Positions 13,413 to 25,209 of a stretch of 64,000 nt of DNA are shown here, piece by piece. Origin of the DNA: Rhodosporidiobolus odoratus. Taxonomy: Eukaryota > Basidiomycota > Microbotryomycetes > Sporidiobolales > Sporidiobolaceae. Both the position numbers and the translations under genes were made by a program. Numbering within the stretch: the first letter of the stretch is position 1; each line of letters starts with the position of its first letter. Where the stretch lies: contig JAOANU010000002.1 of NCBI GenBank assembly GCA_034387635.1, positions 248,001-312,000 of the forward strand. The letters are read 5' to 3'. Below the pieces are notes generated by a model. It was given only the letters and a program-made list of their open reading frames with translations. It did no database searches and was not told where the DNA came from.

Positions 13413-16400
13413 CTAGGGTTGGAACCCAGTTCTCGGTTTTGGAGTCTGTTCCACCACTCCTTCTTCCGACCCGAACGACACATTGCCTTCTCCTTCCCCT
13501 TCTCGTCCAAACTCTTCTTCCCTACTCTCTTCATGATCCACAACCGACCCTCCTCCATTTCCCTCTTCCTCCTCGCCTTCCTCCTCTTCCTCAATGTAGT
13601 CCACGCCTCCCCCCGACCCAGCACCATCATAAGTCCTCCACCCCGTCCACCCTCCTCCTCCGCCCGCTCCTCCAACCGCACCAACCGCCGGTGACTTCTC
13701 CCAGCTCTCCACTCCAGCCAACAAAGCTGCGGCCATGGACGGTCCAACCGGCAAACCCGATTTCATCTTCGCCGCATCCCAGACGGCGAAGAAGTCGTCG
13801 GGCAGGACGGGGACGAAGGGTTCTTGAGACGGGTTTGCGACTCCTTCTGTACGAGGTTGGGTGGAGGAAGAGGAGGAGGAGAGGGAGAGAGGTCGAGAGG
13901 CCTCGGTGGAAAAGGAGCGGATCGAGGTACTGTCGTCTGCTGCTGCTGCTCCGAATCCGACGGGAGGGGAAGAGGACGAAGCGGGAGTAGAGAAGCGAGA
14001 ATTCGAGCCGAGAGAGAGGCGAGAGGAGGAACGAGGGGTGGCGGTGCCTTCTGAGTTGGTGCGAGGCAACGTCAGGCGGGAATTGGCAAAGGGACCGAAA
14101 GCGTCGGGTTGATTGAAGTTGACGAGCATTTCGGCGGAGGTAGGGACAGCAAAAGGGAGCTGCGAGATGGGATCTCGGAATGAGCGAGTCTGGGACAAAG
14201 AGGAGCAGGGTGAGAGAAAGCAGAAAGGGAGCGTACCATATACCGCGAGTTGAGCAACTCGCCCAGGGCCTCTGCCCCTCCCGGTGGGGTGTACGATCCA
14301 AAGCTCGCGGGATCCGCAAAAGCTTCATCAATCATCCTGACCACATGCTCCCGAGCACTTGCCACACTCGCATCATCCTCGACCCCATCCGTATCTCCTC
14401 CTCCTCCCAAACCTGGCGAAGCAAACCCATCATCTCCCATCTCGTTCCCAAACCCTCCATCCATCCTCCCACCCCCTCCACCTCCACCTCCTCCAGCTCC
14501 CAACCCATCCACCTTCTTCTGCATCCTCAACCTCTCCCACTGTTTCTGAATTTGAACCAAATACTGCTTACAATCCTCATCCAACTTGCTTTCCTCAATC
14601 TCATACCTATACTCCCTAACCGCCTTCCTCAACTGCATAGGGTTGAGAGCATGCAAGCTCTGTACGGTGCCTATGAGACCGTCGATCGAGGATTCGGATG
14701 AGAGGCATTGGAGCCATTGGAGGAGTTGGTTCAAAGGGGTGAAGTGGACGGAAACCATTTTCGTAGGCAACCGGTTGGCCCGAGCCCAGTCTTCGAGGTT
14801 CGAGGCGTTGAGGCGGATTTGCATCGCTCGGGAACGGCAGAGGTATTTTCGCTGAGCGACACGAAACGACAGGAGGGGAGGGATGGGAGGGGTTAGTGAA
14901 TACGCAGGTACAGCGATATGGGCGAACCAGCTCACCTGTGTCAATAACCGGTTAAAGACCTCGCATGCGATCCAGTAGAACAGCTGAGAGAACGCCTGGA
15001 CGACGATGCTCGGCGGGATCTCGTAGATCTGCAGCACGAACAGTGTAGACGACAGGAGGGCGGTAATGCTTCGGGGAGTGGCTTCTGCGATGGGTACCTG
15101 AGACGCCGAGACGTGCCGTTGTCGAGGTGGAGGAGAATCACCTATCGATACTCCAGCGGAGGAAGAGGAGACGTCTGAACCCCCCGCTGACCCAGCCGCC
15201 GCCGAGAAGAGACTCCTCGCACTCGTCGAGTTGCGTATCCCGCCCTTCTTGGCCCTCCCCGTCAACTTCTTGACAAACCTCGTCGACGCCCACTCGTCCT
15301 CGAAAGCGACATCCTCAAACCCTGGTAACGCTTCATGCTCAAGCAATGCCGCTTCGAGAACTCGATCTATTCGCCTTTCAGCGTCTCGAATCACGAAGAC
15401 GAAGATTTCGTTGACGAGGTCACAGAGGTGGGTTTGGTAGGTCGAAGTTGAAAAGGAGAGGTGTGGTTCCTTGCGCAGGTAGTAGAGAAGGAGGAGGCAA
15501 TTCGAGAGCCAGAAGGCGCAGTTGGCCATGTCGTCTGGTCGGTTCTGCGAGGGGAGACCAGGAGTAAGTCTTCGAGATCGAGCCGATGAAGCGGCGGACA
15601 GCGCACATGTACCGCTCCCTCTATTCGCTCCATTGCCCCAATCATCAACTCCTCCAACAGCTCCTCGTTCCCAAAGTATTGCGCAAACCTCGCACACAAA
15701 AAGAGGACATTAGCGGGGATGACGCGGTACTTCCTTTCTCGCACAGGTTTGATCGTTGTGATGATGACGTCGAACAAGGTTGGGAGGTCGGTGAGGGCAA
15801 AGACGAGCATTTGATCCGGGAGACAGCGGTCCCATACGAAGGGATTTCGGACGCCTTCTTCATCTTCCTCATCTGGTTCGTCGCTGTCCTGCTGCGTGAG
15901 CGAGATTGTAGAGCATCAGAGGGACAGTCTCCGGCGCGACGGGGGGAACGGAAAGAAGAGAAAGCGCACCACTGCACTTCCCTCCCCGAGCCCCAAAACT
16001 CCCATATCAACCTCGAGATTATGCGCACTATCCATCCCCAATTGAACCTTCCTCTTCCTCTCCGCCTCTCGTTCCTTCTCCTCACCTCTATCCTGCCCCG
16101 CCCTGAGCTCGAACAAGCTCTGCCCCCCACCAAGACTGGCCATACTCAACCTCGAGCTAGGCCTCCCACTTCCTCCTCCTCCTCCTCCTCCTCCTCCTCC
16201 TCCTCCTCCCTCAAACGGACTGGCCAGTCCCTCCTCCCTCCCTTTTCCCTTCTCCTTTCCCTCGGACCCATTCTCGTCCACCCCGCCCCCAGCCCCATTC
16301 ATCTCACTCTCCGCCCTCCTGACCGCCCTCTCCCGTTCCACCGCCGCCTCCCAAGCCGACTGCAACACCTCTCTCATCGCCGATCCTTCTTTGGTGGGTT

Positions 16401-17484
16401 TGACGAGGTCTCGAGCGGTCAAACCTTTGTGGGAGGCGAGGAGGGGGGAGGCGCGGTGGTTGAGGAGGTAGGAGGCGATTGGGATGTCGTTGTTCTGGAC
16501 GGCCCAGTGGAGAGGGGTCCAGCCCGCTACGATAGCCCAACGAGTAGGCGATGAAGGATGGAGGGGGGTGAAGACAGCATGCAGAGCAAAAACCCGTACA
16601 GTCAGAAAACCGCGTTCCCGAGAACAAGTAAAGCGAGGGAAGGGTGAAGCGCACCTCGATCCCCCTGATTGACCCTGACCCCACTCTCTACCAAAACCCT
16701 GACCGCTTCCGCATGACCTAGCGCCACACAGAGTCCCAAAGCGGTATTGCCTTCCTCATCGGTCGCTTCCAAATCGACCCATTTTCGTGGTGCACTGTCG
16801 GGTAACTCTCCTCCTCCTCCTCCTCCTCCTCCTCCTCCTCCTCCTCGTGCTTGTCCCCCTGCCCCTACGAGGCCGTTATTCATCTGTACGGCCGTCAGCG
16901 AAAACCGTCTCTGTGCCGCTGCGTTTTCGACACTCGACAGTAGAGGATCATGAGGTAACGAGAGGAGCCATTCGAGCGTGTCTGGGTTCCCGGACGAGGC
17001 GGATCGGAGGTAGACCGAGGTGAAGAGGGCACGTTTTTCGGAGGGGGAGAGAAGGGAGGTGGGGAGGAGGAAGGGGAGGAGGTCGGAAGGTTGACTGGGG
17101 AGGAAGTGGGGAGGGGGGGAAGTCGAGGATCAGCGAGTGAGTGAGAGAGAGAGAGAGAGAGTGAGGGTGTAAGAGGGCAAGAGAGTTAGCTTACGGAGGA
17201 TGTGGTAACAAGTGCAAGTCTAGTTCTGAAGGGTGACGAGTAGAAGATGAAGCGGGACCTGCGGTTGAAGGTGAAGCAGGATGAGGTGGGAGAGGTGACC
17301 AGCTTGTGTTTGAGCTTGACTTGGTCGAGTAGGATGACAATGGAGAGTGTTGCGAATGGATGCCCAGTCCCGTAGTGCTAGTAGTTGAGGTTGACGGTTT
17401 GATTGTGTCGAATCTTCGCAGTGAGGGAGACGAAGGAATTGCTGGCAGTGGGGGAGAGTCAGGTAGAACCAGCGGTGCAGCCAT
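13413..17484 (-). CDS. Ankyrin-repeat and DIL (dilute) domain protein
   Basis: Starts MAAPLVLPDSPPLPAIPSSP at 17484 with a Ser/Pro-rich leader. Ankyrin repeats follow: RSASSGNPDTLEWLLSLPHD, then VDLEATDEEGNTALGLCVAL, then AGWTPLHWAVQNNDIPIASY. After a charged, Gly-rich linker comes the region FALTDLPTLFDVIITTIKPV and PANVLFLCARFAQYFGNEEL, then a DIL-type half: NCAFWLSNCLLLLYYLRKEP, LFVLQIYEIPPSIVVQAFSQ, LPTKMVSVHFTPLNQLLQWL and LNPMQLRKAVREYRYEIEES. The tail is Ser/Gly/Glu-rich and ends KPRTGFQP. DIL domains occur in class V myosin tails and afadin, where they bind cargo or partners; fungi have stand-alone ankyrin-DIL proteins with unclear roles. Two long (TCC)n tracts encode polyglycine. The call rests on the domain pattern; at least six introns were placed approximately. 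Confidence 0.8.
16171..16209. repeat. (TCC)13 microsatellite coding polyglycine
   Basis: Uninterrupted TCC repeats. On the minus strand, in frame with the ankyrin-DIL gene, they encode 13 glycines in the linker between the ankyrin and DIL parts. Confidence 0.85.
16807..16846. repeat. (TCC)n microsatellite coding polyglycine
   Basis: A second TCC array about 600 bases from the first. It encodes a run of about 12 glycines before the ankyrin repeat VDLEATDEEGNTALG of the same gene. Confidence 0.85.
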
Positions 17485-17901
17485 ACTGTGGCTCTGATCG
17501 GAGTACCGCTAGCCTTGATCAGCTGGTCCAACGAGCGAGGTCAGGGACGCAGGAGATTGCAAGAGGTTCGTTCGTTCATCATCCCGAATCACGTCCTCTC
17601 GATCGTTCAGAACCTCGTAAGACATCTAGCCAGAGGGTGTCCAGTCGTCTTTGACGACCCAGCAACGCCTGCTCGCGCGCGCCAGTCGAAGCAAATCAAG
17701 ACCGGCCAACCCTGGACGAGAAAAACGATGCAAACTGCAAAACTGCCATCACCAACAAAGGCCTACTTACTAGACTACCCAACCAACCACTGGAAGCGCA
17801 CCAGCAAGCGAGAGTTGTACACAATAAAAGGGCGACTGTATCAATGCGAGAGAGGGGCGGAAAGGGAAGGGGTGGAACAGAAACCTGACTAACTCGTCAC
17901 G
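17485..17901. other. Intergenic, promoter of ankyrin-DIL gene
   Basis: About 420 bases between the Cut8/Sts1 stop and the ankyrin-DIL start on the same strand. No coding feature is recognised. Confidence 0.45.
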
Positions 17902-19376
17902 TCACAGCTCCTCCTCCTCCTCTTCAACCATCCCCCTCCCCGTCTCCCCTACGATCCCTCCTCCTCCCACTGATGGCACACTCTTGTAGCCAACCAACCA
18001 CCCGACCTCCTTCCTCATCCTCTCCCTCACGCCCTCCATCAACTTTCGCACCCCGCCACTCGGCCCGCCTTGAACCCCATTCGGCATCGGGACCCTAAAC
18101 GCATCGAAAGGTGATACCGGTAACGGCGAAACTTGGTCCAACTTCTCGAACCATGTAGTCATGAGTGAGGAGGGGAAAATCCGACCTGAAGTGTTGATCG
18201 AGTGCGAGAGACGGGTTAGGAAGAGGTGCCAAGCGTTCAAGGTTGGGGGGACGAGATGCGCTGTCAAAGGATTTGGGTTCGAGGCGGAAGTGGGAGTAGC
18301 TGTGTAGGACGGAGAAGGTGAAGGAGGAAGAGCGGCTTCGAGTCGGATCAAGGAGAGCGTGAGGCCGTGAAGGAATTGAAAGGCGGTAGAGGGGTGTGTG
18401 AGGTCTTCCTCGCTAAGGGCGTTCAAGCCCGCAGTAGCCGAGGACGCATGGGTGGGCATGAATAATCCTAGGAAACGTCGAGCTTCGGCAACGTATTCTT
18501 CGAGGGGAAGGCGGACGCGCGACCAGATGTAGTCGTCCCGGAGGAAGGCACCGGTCGGGAGGGCGGTAAGGATAGATCGCTCCAGAGTCGACAGAGTAGT
18601 GAGGATGGTCGACAGGCTAGGGGTGGGCAAAAGGGCAGAGATGGTCGAGGCGAGGTGGGGTGAGGTGGACAGGAGTTTCGAGAAGACGTCGAGGAGAGAA
18701 GGTTTGTCGAGAGAGGCTGCCCGAACGACGAGTAAGCCTACAAGTATTTGTCAAGAAAAGGAAACCATGGCGACGTACCCAAGGCCTTGCCCAAGTCTCC
18801 CACCGCCAATCCGCTCCCGTTTCCAAGACTCAGACTGCCTGCAGTCAAAGACGCCGCGTCGCCCGCCGTCCTAGCCCTCTTCGCACTACTGAGCTGTGGC
18901 CTGACAGGCCTGATTGCCCTGACCTGCTGCAGCTGACCAGCCTCATCCTCGCTCGAGTCGGGAGTGGCGCTCCTCCTCCTTCTCCGACTGCCTCCCCCAG
19001 TCCCAAGCGTAGGTGACGCCGCCCCGGCCGTTGCAGCAGCAGCCGAACCCCATCCCACACTGGTCGGGGTCTGACTCCTACTCGACCTCGGATTCGCATT
19101 GCCAGCCGAAGCGGGGGATTTAGCGAATCCAAACCCAGCTCCACCACCGTTTGCAGCGCTCATTCCGACCCCCCAGCCGAGCGCGCCGGGTTGACTGCCG
19201 GGTAGTTGACCGAAGGGGACGTGGTGAGGATCTGGATGATTGTAAGATTGGGAAGATGAGGAGGGGAAGGGCGAGGGGGTCGGAGCGTGGGAGGGAGAGG
19301 AGAGGAGGTGAGGCTGGGAGAAGGGAGAGGAGGGGAGGGTTTGTAGAGGTTGGTTGTGTGAGTTGTTCCACTGCAT
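17902..19376 (-). CDS. STS1: Cut8/Sts1 nuclear proteasome tethering factor
   Basis: Exon 1 (from ATG 19376, MQWNNSHNQPLQTLP) is Ser/Pro/Gly-rich and ends with a basic nuclear-type stretch (GGGSRRRRRSATPDSSEDEA) and LTAGSLSLGNGSGLAVGDLG. After one intron near 18780-18736 the Cut8 helical domain begins: LLVVRAASLDKPSLLDVFSK, then LERSILTALPTGAFLRDDYI, YVAEARRFLGLFMPTHAS, AFQFLHGLTLSLIRLEAALP and LMTTWFEKLDQVSP. Cut8/Sts1 binds the 26S proteasome and holds it in the nucleus in fission and budding yeast. The protein ends in a run of glutamates (EEEEEEL). The upstream frame stays open to 19595 and includes other ATGs; 19376 is preferred because the sequence before it looks like leader. Family call is good; it rests on the helical pattern rather than a search. 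Confidence 0.75.
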
Positions 19377-21411
19377 GGGTGAGTTGCGAGAGTGGAGAAC
19401 GGGAAAGATGAGTGAAGGAGACGGGGAAGAGGCGGGAGTAGGTGGGAGAACAAGGGTGAGAATAGCTGGTGGGCGTGGGCGTCTAGGTACGCTGTTGGTG
19501 TCGCGAGCTGCCTCTCCTCTAGCTACTCTCGGTGTCGGTAGAAGTGGGAGGAAGCTGGAAGTCATCCGAGTAGTATCCTCATCATTCACTTTCATTTCGC
19601 CTCTCTCTAGCTCACGCTAGAGCAAGCAAGCAGCCCATGAAAAGACTCGTAAAGCTGTATCAAGCCCTCTCACGCTGTTTTGTAACCCGCGTGTGCCTTC
19701 CTCGCTGTCTTGTTCCCCCTCATCTACAGCTTCATCAATCCTCGCCATGCCGCCGTCTCGCGTCTTCGGGAAGCTGCCCCGTGCGCTACGCCGTATGAGA
19801 GACCTTCAAATATGCGCGTGCGCCAGTCTCCGGCTTGCTCAGAGCCGTCAGGGTTGTCCAGCAAGCTTACGACCTTTTCCGCCTTTGGACACCCTCCATG
19901 CAAGGTCATCGACTCGCTTGAGTGTCCAGCATGAGCCAAGGTGTCAAGACCCCCAACGCTAGCCACGAGCCTCACTTGCTCCCGTCGCTGTCCGTCTTCG
20001 CGGTTGCCACAGAGCTAGCAATTTCCTGAGACGGCTCCGTCTTAACTCCCTTCGTACTGACGGTCCTTCATTCCCGTGCTGAGCACTGATCATAAGCACT
20101 TTGTGACTCGTCATCAGTCTGACGCCTCTGCATGCAAGTCCAGTTTCCGCGTCTTCTTGTAGATCTGCCTTTGACGGGCGCAGCGCTCAACCGCTCAACG
20201 CTTTGGCAACAACACGCTATCTTCTGCGATACCCTGGGCGACGCCTCGGCGACATATGCGATCCTGCCGATCATTGCACAATATGCCTGAGTGTAGACGA
20301 AAGGCTACGAGTGATCAAAAGGCCGACTTGAGAAGGTTGCGCTTTTGCTTGCTGGTACCGAGTGCTACGCGAGACAGTCAGCCTCAGCGCGAAGGCAGCG
20401 GCGTACTACTGTGACATGCTCTCGTGTGCTCCTGCAGAAGCTTCCCATGTCAACCATGAAATCCTCTCCGCCTGTTTTCTGCCGACAGCTCGATGGTGCT
20501 AGCTTGCATAAGGGCGCAGCCGGCATGTCTTGGCCGGGCAGCAGACAGCTGGAGATCAACAGGGAGAAATGTTACTGCCCAGCCCTCGTTACAGTCAAGC
20601 TGGGTACATACAAGGCAAGAACATAGCAGAGAATGAGGCTCACTCGCGGCTCCGCCCCCGAAGACCTCGACGCTGTGATGGAGCTGTGAGGCAGCGGTAA
20701 GCAAACATTGCGATGATCTGTGAACAACCAGAGGACGAGAGATATAAGCGGAGCTCAGCGGATTGCCAAATTTAAGACAAATGCTAAAAAGACTCACCAA
20801 CCCTTTATACCTATCGAGATCCTCTGCTCGATTCCTCTGTCTTCAAAAGCTCACTCTCGTCGTCCTCTGCCTGCTTGGTATTGTGGTGTGAGGAGGATTT
20901 GTGCGGGAAATGCAAAACGTTCAGAAGGCGGGTATGCCAGTGGTTGGGGATTCATCACGGAAGTGCTCGACGTGCAGGCAGACAGGTGGTATGTGTATGA
21001 GCGCAGAGCAGCATGGAGAGTGGGAGAGAGAGAGGTGTATTGGGATCGTGTGGAGGATCAGCTGCACGCTTCTCGAGAATAGAGATTGGGGGTGTAAGGG
21101 GTTAGTTCGCAAGCCGGCCGGGCTTGGTGTCTGGGCAGAGCGGAACACGGTAGAGCGGACTCCGAGCCAACGTCCAGCCCAAGTTGCCGCAGCAGCTGCT
21201 TCGTAGGCGGGAATTGTGCGTGGAAAAACCGGAAAAAGGTAGAGCGAGAATAGCTAGCGGTACAGACAAGAAGAGCATACACAGCCGTCACCAATGTATT
21301 CACGCTGACTATTGACAACTCACGCGCAGCTATAGCCAGAACGCAGAACACCAACCGCTCAAAACTTGGAAGGACTTAACGAGAAGGATTGCAACTCGTA
21401 TAACGCGACCT
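19377..21411. other. Intergenic, about 2 kb without a supported gene
   Basis: Only short, overlapping frames with no recognisable family on either strand, no tRNA-like A/B box pair that I could fold, and no long repeat. A diverged or non-coding transcript cannot be excluded. Confidence 0.4.
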
Positions 21412-21831
21412 TCACCGGTGACGTGATCTGCCGCGCTCTGGCTTCCCTGTGTAAGCGAACAAGTGTGAGTCGAGACCGCTCTTCACTGTAGCGACAGATG
21501 GGCTTACGTGGAGTTTTACCTTCGGGCAGCCAATCGCTGCCGCTTCCGGGCCTCCCTTCTCCTCTGAATCTTTCATCCTCGTCTTCAGGATTCCACGCGT
21601 CTTTTGGACGTCCAACATCGCTCCACACCTTCTTGATAGGGTCGAAGAATCGGCGGGCCAGCGGTTTCAGCGGATTCTCTGCACGAGCGGACCTTGTCAA
21701 CCAGTCTACTCAACACGATGTAAGGGGGAACAGCACGCACCCTTCGCGGTTCGTTGCGCTTCCGCCAGAGCAGACTTGGAAGGCTGTCCGCTCGACTTCG
21801 CTGTCGCCTTGTCCTTCGGCTTACTCGGCAT
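21412..21831 (-). CDS. Small basic unknown protein (~95 aa)
   Basis: Exon 1 starts at ATG 21831 and encodes MPSKPKDKATAKSSGQPSKS and ALAEAQRTAK. A GTGCGT donor and CGTGCAG acceptor join it in phase to ENPLKPLARRFFDPIKKVWS, DVGRPKDAWNPEDEDERFRG and EGRPGSGSDWLPEG. A second intron (GTAAAA..ACACAG) then leads to KPERGRSRHR and a stop at 21412-21414; if it is retained, the frame instead reads on to 21359. No family is recognised. Composition is basic at both ends with an acidic centre, and no signal peptide or TM segment is seen. The consistent splice phases argue for a real gene, but the short length keeps confidence moderate. Confidence 0.4.
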
Positions 21832-22732
21832 GGAGAATTGGCCAAACGCTATGCTGATACCCAATTGCTACCGGTGCAAAGCAAACGAGTTGAACAACTC
21901 GCTGGTCGGACACCGCTCGAGTCGATGAGTGTGTAAGGGAGAGACTAGCAAAGCACGTCCCAGAGGAAAGCCTGTATGTAGGAGGAGCCTTGGAAAAACG
22001 GTTGATCGACATCACCGCGGAGGATGCGGGCTAAAGATAGCACCGAGAGTTGGGGTGCGGTGAAGGAGCATAGACTGCAGCCGTGCGTCGGGAAGCTGTA
22101 TGTGAGAAGGGTGGGGACGGGCGGGGTGGGACCGTGAAGGAGGATATGGGGATCGATGAAGCTGGAACGAGTGCGAGTTACCGGTGGAAGCGGCGGCTGA
22201 TGGCTGTGCTGTAGCGCACCGCCAGCTCTGCCCCGTCATACTGCGCTGCTTTGGTTTTGGAGCCGTCGCTGACCTCGAAGCGGCCCGCCCGCCAACAACA
22301 ACGAACCGTTTGCCGAGGCGTGAGTCGAACTTGCCCACTGCAACCGCCCCGGTTGAGCCAAAGAGCATGACACCTCAGGCAATGCGCTCTCCCTTTGGAG
22401 CGCAAGCTCTGTCTCGAGGTCGGTCGAACTGTTTGCAAGGTGAGACTGATGAGATCTGAGAATGGAGATAGAGTGACGGTGGGTGACAATGGCGCGGCCG
22501 GATAGGCGGCGGTGACTGGTGCAGCTGAGTAGCTTGTGCGGAATCGCGCTGCGGCCTCAGTAAGCACTAGAACCGATGTGAGCGAGTTATCCAACGTGAA
22601 ATGCAGTTCCCGCTTCTCACCCTCCCCTCTCAGTACTTTCGAACACCTCTAGCAACGCCACAGTACCGCAAACTCGCGCTCAACTTGAAGCCTTTTCCCG
22701 CTCCTCCAAGCCAGACCATCCAGCTTCCCCTA
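21832..22732. other. Intergenic, nothing firm
   Basis: No supported gene. An ATG at 22601 opens a frame that runs into the next gene and could be an alternative start for it. Confidence 0.35.
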
Positions 22733-24247
22733 ATGTACGGAAAATCGGGGCCATGGACGGGTCCGGCGACCACTTCTGGAACAGGATTGGTGGATCTAAG
22801 TACTGCCAACTGTACCCTCTCCGGAACGCGTACAGCAGAGCGAGTCCCACATATGACCTGCGAAGGGGGGGCACCGCCATCTTCCTGTATCCTTTTTTTT
22901 CTTGTTCTTTTTTCCTGGAGGTCTGATAGCTTGGCTCTGGCAGGGAACGCCGAATGGGAGAAGTACTCCAAGACGCTCAAGCCAGAGGAGAGTTTGCAAG
23001 CATCCGAGAAGCACCTAGCCGCCGGCGGTCAAGGAGCGGCTCACCTTTCCGGTTCGAGTCTGTGGACCATCCTCTGGATGAAGCAATTCCTTGGATCTGG
23101 CTGCCGCTCGTTCGCCGACTCGCTTCTCGCCTCGAATGCGGCTGTCATCGCTGCCTCGGCTTTGAAGCAGCTGCCAAAAAAGCAACGACAGGAATTCATC
23201 CTCGAGACGTTCCTTGTCTGCGAGAGTTAGTCTACCACCAAGTGGAGGCAACAGTGAGCCCGTCCGCTACTTGCATTCTGAACGTCAGCGATAAGACAGT
23301 CTGCTGACTCACTACCCTACCCAGCGCCCTAGATATCACCCTTGAACGGCTCATGTCTGACGATCTGTATCCCCAACTCCTGGCACTTTTCTTCCACAAC
23401 GGCCTCAGAAACCGTGACTCGTACGACTTTGACGAGTTCGTATCGCCCCAGTTTGACAAGCTCCGGTAAATCGACCGGGGTGCAGGCTTGGGACGACAGC
23501 TGCACCGGTCGCAAGCGTTCCATCAATACAGCTACGTCTGCTGTGAGCGAACCTTGCACTCTCTAGTTTGCAAGCAATGCTGAACGACTTCAGCTCGCAG
23601 ATCGCCATGTCTACCTCTACGTAGTCACCCGCTGGCTCACGCACAAAGTTGTCGAGGTCGCCGGCTTACAAGCCAAGATCGAACTCCTACCACCAGCCTA
23701 CCCCATCGCCAAGCCCGCCCACAACAATCCGAAATTCCAACGCAATGACCCGCAGAAGAACTCGCATGTCGGGACGGAAAACAAGAAGACGAGCGCTTCG
23801 CAAGATCAAATGACGGGAAAGGACAAGTTCACGTTGATGGCCGGAACTGCTTATACAGAAGTCAAGTATGGGAATGCTATGGATGAACGGCGCTTGGGTT
23901 GTGGGCGGAAGCGAGACGAGGCCCAGGCGCTTGTTGAGTAGAACACGCAGTTCAGCCATTGTTCGGGATGGTATGTGGCCCTTCCCCGCAGTCCTCGACG
24001 TCTACGATTGTCTTCAACATCCTTCTTTTGCAGTCTTGCGATTGAGCGCAAAGTTGCTGACTGCTCTAGGTAAATTCGCACATCTTTTCCTTGTCTGCCT
24101 CTTTCGTACTTCGCTCCTGCCCGTCTCTCCCTTTCTCACCATACTGCAGCGCAAAATGACCTCTTCTGACTAGAGTCTTCTTGCAGAGACTGTCAAGTCC
24201 GTCACTACAAGCTCGACCCCAAAAAGTGGTGCAAGATCCCTCTCTAA
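22733..24247 (+). CDS. Unknown protein with C-terminal MYND-like zinc finger
   Basis: Several exons can be read but the 5' end is uncertain. One exon carries SFADSLLASNAAVIAASALK and QLPKKQRQEFILETFLV. The next starts near 23324 with ALDITLERLMSDDLYPQLLA and continues LFFHNGLRNRDSYDFDEFVS. A later exon (from about 23595) reads LADRHVYLYVVTRWLTHKVV and ends TAYTEV. The last exons, joined in phase (acceptor TTCAG near 23955, a 63-base intron at about 23970-24032, another to about 24186), give HCSGCLAIERKVADCS and DCQVRHYKLDPKKWCKIPL with stop 24245-24247. The C..C, C..C, C and K..W.K pattern resembles a MYND finger, a protein-interaction module of many fungal proteins. The junctions near 23210 and 23468 do not resolve cleanly, so the model needs transcript data. 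Confidence 0.4.
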
Positions 24248-25209
24248 GACTACGTCGCTACCCCCGTCGTCGCCCCACAACGCCCCCTACCTCCATACGC
24301 GGTACAGTGGCAACTCCACAAAATGCGCTATACCCCTATATGTCTGCCACGTCCGACTGTTCCCCTCCCCTGTGATGAGGACATCCGGCCCATCAAATTT
24401 GCCCGTTCCCTTCCCGCACCTCTCCTGTCCTCCCACGCCGCCTCCCAATCCAACCTCGAGACCGCAGCTCAGCTGTGCGCAGGAGAGACCGACCGCCCAG
24501 CCATGGTTGAACACCTCGCCCTGTATGTGCTGAGCGTCTCGGCGCAGGCTTACGGACTCAAAACGCATGGTCATCAGCATGTCTTGCAGGAGGTGGCGCA
24601 GGACTTTGGGATCGACATGACGGAGCTTTATACGGCTGCTACGGAGGAGGTCAGGGCTATTGCATCGGCGGGTCAGCAGGTATGGAGAGTGTGGTTTAGA
24701 AGAAGGGGACGTTCCGAAGTGCAGGGACTGAAGGGTGCAGAGTATACGTGGCATATCATAGACGAGACTCGCACAACCTTCCGAGGGAAACGTGTGGTCC
24801 ATCTGCGGCTTGAGCTGCAGGACCACGGCGTTGTTGACGGCGGAGAGCCAGAGAAAACCGCTTTTTCTCCTGCCCTCCTCCTTCTGCTTCTTCCCCTTGT
24901 CGGCCGCCCCTTGTCGGCCGCGGTCACGTTTCTTTCTTCTCAGAAAGTATGCCGCGCGGCTTGTGTAGCCGAGGGTTCGAGCCTTGGTCTTTGCTGACAT
25001 GTCTGCCTTAACCTTGCTCGCTTCGCTATCACTTCCGCCTCTACCTCTCTTCGTTTCCCACTCGATCAAGTCGTACGCGCGGCACAGCTCAGCACTAACT
25101 GCCATCGTCACCGCTCACTTAGCAATATCGCTCGCTCGCCGCACCGTCCCGAAACCGCCTCCCCGTCCTCATCAAACTCGATCCTATCTCTCCTCGACAG
25201 CCCCGAAGA
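24248..25209. other. Ambiguous stretch with long overlapping open frames
   Basis: Long frames lie open on both strands (plus 24323-24997, minus about 25105-24287). The plus frame has a protein-like helical segment around 24500-24680 (VEHLALYVLSVSAQAYGLKT), which could belong to an unrecognised gene. The minus frame has an ATG at 25105 giving MAVSAELCRAYDLIEWETKR. I could not decide which, if either, is real. It also must contain the Rxt2 promoter. Confidence 0.35.

Noticed and set aside
13627..14331. 234-residue minus-strand frame overlapping the ankyrin-DIL C-terminus
   Set aside because: It is an out-of-frame shadow with runs of Arg/Ser/Leu. The overlapping frame continues the DIL protein with consistent splice phase.
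15586..16554. 322-residue plus-strand frame with Pro/Ser-rich translation
   Set aside because: Antisense shadow of the ankyrin-DIL gene. Its proline and serine runs are the complement of the glycine-coding TCC repeats.
24287..25111. 274-residue minus-strand open frame
   Set aside because: It overlaps a more protein-like plus-strand frame, its longest form begins with GTG, and its translation has no recognisable domain. Mentioned only as part of an ambiguous stretch.
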